Assembly: GCA_029747585.1 (NCBI GenBank)
Contig: JAPEVF010001355.1
Span: 1-10,719, forward strand
Length of the DNA: 10,719 nt
Source: Pleurotus djamor
Lineage: Eukaryota > Basidiomycota > Agaricomycetes > Agaricales > Pleurotaceae
Direction: 5' to 3'
Shown: piece by piece, positions 1 through 7,674 of the stretch
Layout of the letters: each line of letters begins with the position of its first letter
Position numbering within the stretch: the stretch's first letter is position 1
Made by a program: the position numbers and the translations under genes
Notes under the pieces: model-generated
What the model saw: the letters and a program-made list of their open reading frames with translations, nothing else
What the model was told of the DNA's origin: nothing
Database searches by the model: none

Positions 1-1108
1 TTTATAGCTTTTGGCGAAAAGACTAGACTGTTTCAACATACTCAGATGGGTAAGTACAAGAACCAGGAGTGAGGTTATTGGATGAGATGTGTGTGTACTT
101 GCTTGGCAGCGATGAATAACAAGACGCGGGCTAGACTCGTCACCAGTCGTTGGCACGCGAGTTTGCTTGGTGTTGTTTATCCACTGCCACGGCTGCGAAC
201 AGTGGAAATCGCAACTCCTTCAGTTCAGTATGTCGTCGTCTATCTGGATTCCGGCTTTTCTATGTCCTAACTCCATGAATCTTTTTTCAAGGTCCTTCGG
301 TCGTGTTTATGCTTAAACACCTCAAACTCTCAGGCTGCGAGGTACCCCCTTCGAACATCGTTTGCGCACCATGCGACTCATCGCGGTCAGGCGGATTTAG
401 TCCGGAGGCTGGGGCAATAGTTCTCTGCGCCGGGCACTTCTTCAGCAAGAAGCACATGGAGAATACCCTCGTACATGAGCTGGTCCATATGTACGACCAC
501 AGCAAGTTTAAAGTCGATTGGAGCAATTTGAGGCATCATGCCTGCAGCGAGGTCAGTCCAGCTTCTCTTCTGTGGATGAGAGTATCATCAGTTCGCTGAC
601 TATCTGTGCTGTGCGTACGCGTGTCTGTGGATTAGATTCGAGCCAACANGTTTGAGCGGCGACTGTCGATATACGCGTGAGCTCAGGAGGGGATTCACCG
701 CCTTCTCAAAACAACACCAGGTCCGTGCTGTCGTACCTCTTCTCTCTTCTTTCTTTCGGTCTAACCACCCTTGCTTTTTCTCTCCCCACCCAATCTCCCT
801 CACGTGTCTTCTCGGATTCTCACAACTTGCCATGCGGCGGACATAAAAACCTCGACCAACCCAAAAACATGGCAAACAGACATGCGTTCGTCGAAGAGCC
901 GTTCTGTCCGTCATGTCCAACCCCGCATGTCCAGACGCCGAAACCGCTGAGCGTGCAGTTAATGAAGTGTGGGACAGCTGCTTCAGTGACACACGACCCT
1001 TCGACGAGGTACGTACATAGTACCACATTTCGTGGTCACGCCTTTCGAGGCGGTTCATTGCAAGAGTACACCCCAGCTGATCATCTTTTGTTTCCGCAGC
1101 TTTACTAG
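1..1108 (+). CDS. ATP23: Mitochondrial inner membrane protease Atp23, 5'-partial, five exons in window
   Basis: Zinc metalloprotease of the mitochondrial intermembrane space; in yeast the family processes the Atp6 precursor, helps assemble the ATP synthase Fo sector and degrades Ups1. Exons read as 1-49, 292-551, 636-720, 880-1008 and 1100-1108; introns are 242, 84, 159 and 91 bases, all GT-AG. Seen: [11 protein letters not shown] (309-341), the SGGF segment, the zinc site HELVH (474-488) with the further His of MYDH, then [22 protein letters not shown] and DTRPFDELY before TAG. Every junction keeps frame and rejoins family-conserved sequence. The last exon codes only Leu-Tyr-stop. Exon 3 is in frame only if the N at 649 is a surplus base. 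The ATG and N-terminal part lie left of the window; tttatag at 1-7 could be the acceptor of a further intron. The 242-base first intron is long for this locus. Family identity is firm; exact boundaries are inference. Confidence 0.94.
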
Positions 1109-2144
1109 TCCGATACCCGTGTATACAGGGCTCCTTGCTCCCCACCCTGTCGGTCACAGGGAGGCCTGGAGGTCGCGTCTGCCCCACGTCTTCCTCGCCC
1201 TAGATTTCGGCATCTTGGCAGCGAAGGCCAATCTATCATGTCAATGTCTCTTTTACCCTAGGCTCTTTTGCTCGTGCCCCATAGAATACCCACCCCACCC
1301 CACACTCGTCAATATAATCACATCTCTTACCAATATCACAAAAAGGTCATCCCCTTTTCCCCTCCGCATGAGAATCCCTTGGTAATTGGTCATACTTACC
1401 TGTTTGCGAAGCAAAGGGCCAAGGTTCGAAGTTCTCGGGGTTTACAGTGCGACTTTCCGAGAAGGAACCATGATCCGAGTAGCCCATGCCGTTGGTGTTG
1501 ATGCATGATGTATCACGATTCGTCCTCCATATAGGCGTCGGTTCATTCAACCCCACAGGCTTCTTTCTTCTTATTAGTTATTCATCTTGTTCGTCCCTCC
1601 TCTCTCGCACGCGTGGTGTCCTGATGCCGTTCGTGGCTGCCTGGTTCTTACCCCAGTGGTCACCGGTTACTAGTTACTTGGTCACTAGGTCATCTAGCCT
1701 TGACGTGAGCTCCCCCGATTGGGCTTTGGGCTGGCTGTGCGCTTCCCCAAGGCTTTCCCTTTATCGTTGACAACACAAGGACCATGAGATCAAGCCATCA
1801 ATGCATCACGATCCATCATCGCAGGTACCACTCATTCTACCTTCCATTACAAGCGATCATATCCGATTTTCCAAGACCTTTCAATCCTTCCACCCGTTGC
1901 TTTCATACCCAATATGAGATGCTACACCTGCAGACGCAGGATCACTGGTGAGCATCGAGAAATCAGACAAGATCCATCTACATTGAAATGAATCGACATG
2001 TATAACAACCACAGGTACGAAAGAACCTACTTAGCAAACATAGTATATTGATGGTATATATGATTATTATGCATAGAACGCGATAGCCTACGACATTGTG
2101 TAGCCCGACCCCACAGCTGATGGTGACAGGTGACTGCTGGCACT
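1109..2144. other. Intergenic region between two convergent genes
   Basis: This stretch separates the 3' end of ATP23 from the 3' end of the minus-strand ubiquitin-like gene, so it should hold both 3' untranslated regions. Open frames here are short, lack splice-supported continuation and show no family motif I recognise. Parts of 1245-1345 and 1560-1620 are pyrimidine-rich on the plus strand. No tRNA, transposon end or clear polyadenylation signal was found. Confidence 0.6.
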
Positions 2145-4599
2145 TTACGTGACACAAGTTGGTTTCTGAAAGAGCCCTTTCAACGCGAGGGTCATAAGAG
2201 CGGCTTTCCCTTGGGAGGTAGGTCTGCTGTTGCGACCGAGTATTTCTTGGAGCGTCGAACTGGACGCAGTTGCCATGTGTGGACCGGAACGTGTACTCTT
2301 CCCTCTGTTCCGCCATTTTGTGTCGACAGAGCGATGGTACCCCATCCTAGAGCCATTTTCAACCCGGATCAAGTGCCGTGCAAATCCGTCTGTAGCGCCT
2401 ACCCTAGTGGGCGATAATGATTGTGGTTGATGGTTGTCTACTTCTTCGACTTCATCTTCACTGCCTGGCTCATATCCATTCAAGTCATCCCAGCACCATG
2501 GTTGTTTCTTGTTGCAATGGTCCACAGTTACGCCAATAGCCCCACTATAGGCGAAATAGACCGGGTTAGGAGACAAACATCTATGAGAATCGATAGGTTG
2601 GCTGATTAGTTCGATCGTGGACCCAGTTCCGCGCCTAGGTGAACCTGGCATGGAAACACCAAAGGGGAGACTATCTGCCATAGGAAATGAAAATCCATGC
2701 GAGCTCCCAGGACTGGTAGGCCGGCTGGGGGGTTCAATCGTGATCCCGACTACGTCGTCATCATTTGAACTTCCAGGACTAGTGGGTCGGCTGGGGGGTT
2801 CGATCACGAATTCGATTTCTTCATCATATGAACTTCCAGGACTAGCGGGTCGGCTNGGGGGGTTCAATCGTGATCGTTAGTGGAGACGAGAATTTAGTAT
2901 GCCAGCCAACAGGATGCGTGGGTCGGCTGGGGTGTTCAATCGTGATCGCTAGTTCGTCCTCATCTGAGCTTGGTGTGGACTCAACAGGTTCGTGCTTGTT
3001 AGAAAGCGGACGTCCAGCTATAGCGCTGCGACCTTCTGTGAGGGTGTGCAATTGGGGAATGAACTGATTTCTTACCTGACTATCTTGCGTACAAGACGCT
3101 TTGCACGGATGGAGACTCGACGGAAATTTGTGGTGTCATAGTCTGCCCCTTGCCATTCATCCCTTGGAAAACGGAGAGTCAAACAACAACTGACGGGCGA
3201 CGGTCAAGCGGTACGTATTGCTTACGGCGAGAACCTGTCCCTTTCATTCGGTACCACCCTTCCTGCATGAAGATGATGCTCACGAGAAACGTCCAAAGTA
3301 ACTCGGAATATCTTGCTGCACCGGTAGCTAGAGTCCTAGAGCATTAGCAAGGAAATGCATGACAACGAAGTTAACGACGATACCAGGTAATCCATACATC
3401 CATTTGTTGATGAGAGTTATTATGCGAACAGCCAGGACAAACAAATCTAAGAGATTCCAGCTTCATTATAATGATACTCATCTCGAATTCCAGATCAGCC
3501 TTAACGATGGCGTGAAACGTGGATGTATCAACAAGGGCATCGGAGCCGGCTTGGACGAGCTCCCATTGATCGCGTTCAATGAGTTGGTGACCTTCCGTAG
3601 TTTGACAGAGATGCTTAATTACAACGAGCATATCCTAGCGAAAGAGGTGCCCGTGAGTCCAAATTGCTTGGGTACAAAAAGTAATTGAAGTAGTCACCGC
3701 CCACGAAGTACAAAATTCTAAGGGTATTGGTAGGCGTCGTCCGGTATGATCTAATACAACGATGGCTTGCATTTGAATATGGTATATGTGAGGGGCCAGG
3801 AGGGGGTGCTGCAGAAGTTGGCCAAGTTGCGCATACTGATTTTCAGGGACAAATGACCGCCAATACTTGCTACACGATGATTCATATTATTCATGTATGA
3901 ATCAGGCATGCAACGTTCAAAGACACACCTCGAGATGAGAAACTTCCCCATCACCAATTGACTTTCTTTGACAAATGTACGAATTTTCTGTGATAGCCGC
4001 CGCCAAATAGAGGAGGCACCATGGGCTATGGCCAAGGAGGTGACCATATCTGGTACCTCGGCTCGAGCGGTATCTATCTCAAGCGACTGCAATTCGCCTT
4101 GAATATCTCGAAGTTGCTTTCCAAAGGACCGCATAGAAGTCGGGATATTTTTGAAGGGGGAAAGAAGCCTGAATCGCCCTGGGATCGTATCGATGATGTC
4201 AAGCGCTTTTGCGACCATGACAATCATTTTGGAGAAGCCCATGAACTCTAGTTCAGCCGTCGCTAGTGAGCCTACATCCGAAAAAGGTTTCTGTTTCATC
4301 CTTCGAAGCTGCTTGCAGATTTCATCGACATTGAAGAGAATGTCGTCGTACCGACCGTTGGAATCGTATGGGAGCTCCGTCAATTCCTGAGTCTGAGTTT
4401 GGGAGATATGATGACTAGTCTGTGGAAGAGAAGGAAAGACGCAATTGTTGTAGATGTTGTGGCTCTGATTCCGCTGCTCGCCATGGACATTGTTCAAGAT
4501 CCCGCTGGCGTGGTTGTTGTTGTTGTTCTTGCTGTTGGTGATGGGTAGCATGGAAGGGGTACGATGGGAAACACAGCGAAGCTGCGAAAATAACGACAT
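2145..4599 (-). CDS. Fungal ubiquitin-like domain protein with four-cysteine motif and repetitive acidic/Pro-Ser tail, six exons
   Basis: Exons on the minus strand: 4599-3874, 3808-3698, 3634-3384, 3327-3226, 3162-3076 and 3025-2145; introns are 65, 63, 56, 63 and 50 bases. All are GT-AG and phases agree at every junction, giving about 718 residues. Residues 1-70 are Asn/Gln/Ser-rich. Residues 85-240 look helical with no family I recognise. Residues 258-340 are ubiquitin-like: VVLDHTGRRLPIPLEFC, then TSWADMLVVIK across a splice, LIERDQWELV and LEFEMSIII. Next comes a zinc-ribbon-like C-X2-C-X14-C-X2-C (about 345-366: CPGC, then CYRC across a splice). A basic stretch (RRVSIRAKRLVRK) precedes a disordered tail with IEPPSRP repeats. 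From memory this matches the fungal ubiquitin-like domain Pfam calls ULD_2, found in many uncharacterised and NLR-like fungal proteins. Function is unknown; a protein-interaction role is inference. Exon 6 needs the N at 2856 to be a surplus base. The domain core is firm; the exact start and the last exon are less certain. Confidence 0.78.
2702..2964 (-). repeat. Coding minisatellite, four diverged copies in the last exon
   Basis: The plus-strand core gggtcggctgggg recurs with anchors near 2723, 2789, 2852 and 2925, spaced 66, 63 and 73 bases (72 without the N at 2856). All periods are multiples of three, so copies stay in the minus-strand frame and encode units of about 21 to 24 residues. Each unit has an I-E-(P/H)-P-S-R-P core, three units then reading S-P-G-S-S, followed by an acidic spacer. 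The copy nearest the N-terminus is the most diverged (IEHPSRPTHP). Confidence 0.85.
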
Positions 4600-5059
4600 G
4601 TAGCGAAGGCGTCTCTAAGTCGCATCATTCCATCAACAACCCATGTGACACTAATTTATGCACAAACACACCGTGGCCGATCTATAAAAAACACCCTCGG
4701 CTTGACTATTGCCATTGGGTATCGCTACGGCGTGCTAACCGCCCGTAGAGACGTCGACTAGCACAAATCCGCATGTCACGGAGGCAAGCGTTGTAGTTGG
4801 AGGCGAGTGAGACCAGATGGACAAGGGGAAGGCCAGGACCTATCCTACGAGCTGAGGGGATCTTGTGAGTATGAGTACCGTTGGTCAGGTTCAGATCTTC
4901 GTCCAGTCCACCGCCGACTGAGCGGTGTCACACGAGCACACGAGAAAAATCGTGTTAGGGATAACAATGACATGATGTCAACCGAGCATTGAAATGCAAC
5001 GAGATGCGCGTCGATTGTAGATTCGAGAAGACCAGAGAGCCGCAGGGTGATGTAAATTG
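4600..5059. other. Upstream region of the ubiquitin-like gene
   Basis: This holds the presumed minus-strand promoter and 5' untranslated region of the six-exon gene. TATAAAAA at 4683-4690 reads on the plus strand, the wrong direction for that gene. The part next to the start codon (4600-4650) resembles the flank of the decayed copy at about 5200-5250. No other gene is supported. Confidence 0.5.
4964..4989 (+). repeat. Short direct repeat, copy 1 (partner at 5466-5490)
   Basis: About 25 bases around atgacatgatgtca match 5466-5490 (atgacatgacgtca) with a few differences; the copies are about 502 bases apart and bracket the decayed exon copy. Flanking bases do not align further, so it may be a duplication remnant or chance. 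Confidence 0.35.
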
Positions 5060-5222
5060 ACGTCGTTGTGGCTCCGATTCCGTTGCACTCTGTGGACGTT
5101 GTTAGAGGTACCGCCGGAGGATTGTTGTTCGTGGTGGAGGTCAGAAAGAGAAAGGCAAGAAACGCATCACAGCTGCGAGGAAACCAAGTGCAACTATTAG
5201 CGGCGAAGGCGTCTTGTGACTG
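5060..5222 (-). pseudogene. Decayed partial copy of exon 1 of the ubiquitin-like gene
   Basis: Plus-strand 5065-5215 aligns with 4456-4615, the 5' end of the six-exon gene. Shared anchors are gttgtggctc-gattccg (5065 against 4456), tggac-ttgtt, agctgcga and gcgaaggcgtct (5204 against 4603); the offset drifts from 609 to about 600, so there are small indels. On the minus strand the same frame gives similar peptides: SQL-stop-CVSC against SQLRCVSH, and SNNVHRVQRNRSHN against LNNVHGEQRNQSHN. The copy lacks the ATG, has TGA at 5169-5167 in place of Arg, and matches nothing of the gene after about residue 46. It is best read as a relic of a partial tandem duplication. Conservation of the reading frame between copies also supports the frame chosen for the intact gene. 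Confidence 0.7.
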
Positions 5223-5465
5223 CGATCATCCGGGATCATTGCAACGAGCATGTGAAGTCAGGTGAGCGTAATGTACTGATGTCGAGTTGCTGAGCCTATG
5301 TGCTTAGTCGTAATGATGTGTATCATTTGCCGCGTTCAACCCATCGTCTAATCGTCGCCGATTTCAGGAGAACTCAGAAGAGAGTCACCCAGCTGCAAGG
5401 CAACGACCAACTTAAACATTGAAGACCGTAACAGGAGGTTCAAAGGGCGTTCTAGGGGTACCCTG

Positions 5466-5490
5466 ACGATGACATGACGTCACCACGCAT
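5466..5490 (+). repeat. Short direct repeat, copy 2 (partner at 4964-4989)
   Basis: Second copy of the 25-base motif, with tgacgtca where the first has tgatgtca. The form tgacgtca is also a CRE/ATF-type palindrome, so a regulatory origin of the similarity is possible. Confidence 0.35.
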
Positions 5491-5624
5491 CTCATCCATC
5501 GCATCCGAGCGCAAGTCCGTTATCGCCTACCCTCGAACGTTCGAACACCTCCGCAGACCTTCAATTGCGACAAACGGGGAACGCCCACCATAGCCAACGC
5601 GCACGGTAAACGACACCACATCCA

Positions 5625-5639
5625 TATCGATAATCGATA
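5625..5639. repeat. Perfect short inverted repeat
   Basis: tatcgat and atcgata are exact reverse complements around a single central A. It could be a dimeric factor site or chance in AT-rich sequence. Confidence 0.5.
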
Positions 5640-6323
5640 AGTAGATNAAAAAGATAAAAACCAAGGAAAATACATACGGTAGCTATAACAACNAAATGCA
5701 GGCACCCTACCCAACCCACCATCCCCATCCCCATCCACCAGCGCGCAAAAAAAAATTCAAACTACGTCAGACCTTTCGAATGAGTGGCGTTCGTTCCGTT
5801 CCGTTACCCCGCTGTCCATTCTCCGTTTTTTCGCTTGTAATCTANTTTTTTTTCTTTACCNTTTTTGTTGTTATTGTGACGTCGTTCCTTTGAGTTTCCC
5901 GTGGACGCCGTGCGTTGGACGTCGGATGGAGGAGCCGATGAATTGGCAAATTTCAAAAAGAATGGAAGGTGTACGCCGCTCAACGCGTCGATGGCCGTGT
6001 ACTCTAAGCGATGGAGTAGGGTTATGGGTTATGGGTTTGCGTGGACGCGGAACACGGATGTAGGTGTATGCGCCGAAGAGAGAAAAATACATGACGCACG
6101 ACGCACGTTCACTCAAGTACTCACACAAGCGCGTAGAGTAACCTCAAAGAAAGAAGTGTTTAAAAAGAATATGTTGTAGCAGAGCAGAGCAAAAAATGTC
6201 GATGATGCGTGATACGTATACGAAGTACATGGGGTAAGTTGTGTTTGGTGGTGATACACGTACAAGTACAAGTGTAGGGATCGAAATCAAACAGGGTAAC
6301 TGGGGGATGATATACGATACCGA

Positions 6324-6932
6324 CTAGGTATTAAGGATGATTACATAGCAGGGTGTATGTGAGCGAAGGTGGGGATGGAGGACGGTGGTGTACGAAGGGC
6401 GGTGTACAGAGGGTAGGGAGGGAAGAGGCGGGCAAGGGCAGGGGCAGGCGTAAGCGTATGGGTGGGTGGGGTGAGGGCGAGGGAGGTGGTACAAGAACAA
6501 AGAGTTGCGTCGGAGACCTCGGACGATCGGGAAAGGTGGAGCGGAAGGTAGAGGGTAGAGTTTAGCTCCCCACTCCTCCCTTCCCCCCGGCCAGCTCCCA
6601 CACTGCGGGGACGGATGAGGTTGAAACGTTGAGAGCTTCTTCGACCTTGGTTCGTTCATACGAAACCTATCACGCGACGCGCCACCGATAATGATGGATG
6701 CCTTTCCAGGCTTCGAACCCCCAACGCCCAAGTCCTCGACTCCTCCGACATACCCGCTCCGTGTGTGTTCCTGAGAGATGGCCTCGGCGTGGACCGGAGG
6801 ATGTCCTTCGCATGGATGGGGTGAGTTCGAAGGCGGTGGTGAGAGGTGGTGGTGGAGGTGATGGTTAGGGATGGAGGCTGCCACGGAGGTGAGATGAGAT
6901 GTTCGTAAGGGATAGATGGGGTGTTTCGGCAT
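6324..6932 (-). CDS. Weak candidate coding region, unknown protein
   Basis: An open minus-strand frame runs from ATG at 6932 (cttccATGccg context) to a stop at 6324, about 202 residues. The first 100 residues or so look protein-like: a His/Pro/Ser-rich start, then GYVGGVEDLGVGG, SKPGKASIIIGG and SRDRF, with C-ending codons common. The second half is low-complexity Pro/His sequence opposite a G-rich tract and is probably not coding; it may instead be intron or 3' untranslated sequence. I recognise no family. It could also be part of the trailer of the small gene just upstream on the same strand. Confidence 0.25.
   Translation of the reverse strand: MPKHPIYPLRTSHLTSVAASIPNHHLHHHLSPPPSNSPHPCEGHPPVHAEAISQEHTRSGYVGGVEDLGVGGSKPGKASIIIGGASRDRFRMNEPRSKKLSTFQPHPSPQCGSWPGGREEWGAKLYPLPSAPPFPIVRGLRRNSLFLYHLPRPHPTHPYAYACPCPCPPLPSLPSVHRPSYTTVLHPHLRSHTPCYVIILNT
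6460..6477 (+). other. G-quadruplex motif
   Basis: Four G runs (6460-6462, 6464-6466, 6468-6471, 6475-6477) are separated by loops T, T and TGA, which fits the standard intramolecular G-quadruplex pattern with very short loops. It lies in a strongly G-rich plus-strand stretch (6360-6560) and would be C-rich in any minus-strand transcript. Confidence 0.7.
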
Positions 6933-7023
6933 GGAAGGCAAGGAACGGCTCCGAGCTCGAATAAATATTGAGGTACCAAGTATGCTGGTATATGATTATG
7001 GATGTTGGATGTCGATGGAAAGG

Positions 7024-7043
7024 GGATGGATGATGGATGATGG
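7024..7043 (+). repeat. GATG-type simple repeat
   Basis: Short imperfect tandem run of gatg/gatgg units. A likely slippage site with no coding evidence. Confidence 0.6.
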
Positions 7044-7239
7044 AGAGATGATAGCGAAAAAACCTACACATAACGGAACGACAATGGTCAGCCTTCACCC
7101 CTTCACAAAAGACAAACCCATACGGAAAGGATGCGGGTACTCACAGAGCGAATAAATAACATTCTTTGCTCAAGACACAATGGGGGACAGCGCAACGACA
7201 ACAGAATGATTTGAGCTTTGGGGAGGGATTTGGATTGGA

Positions 7240-7480
7240 TTACTTGAAGGGGCAGTTCGGGGCATGGGATCCGCGCCAGCCGCAATGGCAGCACTGGGGA
7301 GCGCTGTGGTTGACGGGGATGGACGTCGATGATGGCGACGATGAGCAACATGGAGTCGGTGGCAAAGAGTGGTGTTGGCAGGTTGCTGGCACGTAGGCCG
7401 TTTGACGTGGTAAACGAAGGGGCTGAGCCGAAATAGGCAAAGCTATTACCTTGTTTGCCGTGATTGCTGCGGAAACGCAT
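7240..7480 (-). CDS. Small Cys/His-rich protein (58 residues), two exons
   Basis: Exon 1 is 7480-7450 (ATG to a phase 1 donor, gtaata) and exon 2 is 7385-7240 (acceptor gtgccag, stop TAA), around a 64-base intron. The junction restores a clean frame. The product starts MRFRSNHGKQ, continues through a Ser/Pro/Cys-rich middle (TCQHH, TPCC) and ends with CCHCGWRGSHAPNCPFK. That end resembles a CCHC zinc knuckle but with spacing C-X2-C-X5-H-X3-C. There is no signal peptide or membrane segment. It sits head to head with the Est1-like gene, 194 bases between start codons. Function is unknown; metal binding is inference from the Cys/His pattern. The compact Cys-rich end directly before the stop argues for a real gene, but the assigned intron and ATG rest on motif reading alone. 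A longer first exon upstream (up to 7632) is the main alternative. Confidence 0.55.
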
Positions 7481-7674
7481 TTGGAGAGCGAGGAGCACGT
7501 GACTTGGGAATGATCGACTGCGGAAGAGGGGCAGCCAGTGAGAAATGCGCGAGACTGCGGATCGTTGAGCTCAGTCCTTTCCCCGCTGTCTCCTCCGATT
7601 GCCAGACTCGCTTTTGCCAGCGCAGCAAACACGGCGCAGGCGCAGTCTTTCCTTCTTTATCCTTAACCACCACC
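7481..7674. promoter_or_regulatory. Divergent promoter region between the small Cys/His gene and the Est1-like gene
   Basis: This 194-base interval lies between two start codons on opposite strands and should hold both promoters and 5' leaders. It contains CACGTG at 7496-7501, part of gcacgtgac, which fits the E-box core read by fungal bHLH factors of the Cbf1/USF type. It is only 16 bases upstream of the small gene's ATG, so it may lie in that gene's leader. The plus-strand leader before 7675 is pyrimidine-rich (7645-7665), common for fungal transcription starts. No TATA box is evident. Confidence 0.5.

Larger units (their letters stand above)
5230..6323. other. Non-genic region with homopolymers and simple sequence
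   Basis: I see no supported gene here. It contains four of the six N positions (5647, 5693, 5845, 5861), each beside an A or T run, plus small simple tracts such as ccccatccccatcc (about 5720) and ttatgggttatggg (about 6020). The segment 5380-5415 (agctgcaaggcaacgacc) faintly resembles the duplicated exon 1 flank and could be a third, older relic. Confidence 0.5.

Noticed and set aside
600..1187. Minus-strand 195-codon open frame
   Set aside because: It overlaps ATP23 exons on the opposite strand and has no family motif or coding pattern of its own.
1415..1445. tRNA-like T loop (aaggttcgaagtt)
   Set aside because: The flanking five-base stems do not pair and no cloverleaf can be drawn.
1650..1700. 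Clustered tggtcac and ttactagt motifs suggesting a regulatory or transposon end
   Set aside because: The copies are seven or eight bases long with no longer inverted repeats or target-site duplication.
2617..2880. Plus-strand open frame with a repeated PGLVGRLGGS peptide
   Set aside because: It is the antisense reading of the coding minisatellite. The minus frame connects by splicing to a conserved domain.
3635..3637. In-frame TAG within the ubiquitin-like domain, a possible nonsense mutation
   Set aside because: It forms the end of a 63-base intron with acceptor tttcgctag, a branch-like gactcac and matching phases; removing it rebuilds the domain.
3359..3688. Plus-strand open frame of 109 codons
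   Set aside because: It lies opposite exon 3 of the ubiquitin-like gene with codon boundaries aligned, so it mirrors that frame. The minus strand carries the family motifs and splice signals; the plus strand has none.
6015..6042. Telomere-like repeat (ttatgggttatggg)
   Set aside because: Only two units, and the unit is TTATGGG rather than TTAGGG, with ordinary sequence on both sides.
6700..6735. tRNA gene on the minus strand (GGTTCGAAGCC resembles a B box)
   Set aside because: No A box at the right distance, no acceptor or anticodon stems, and the T stem does not pair fully.
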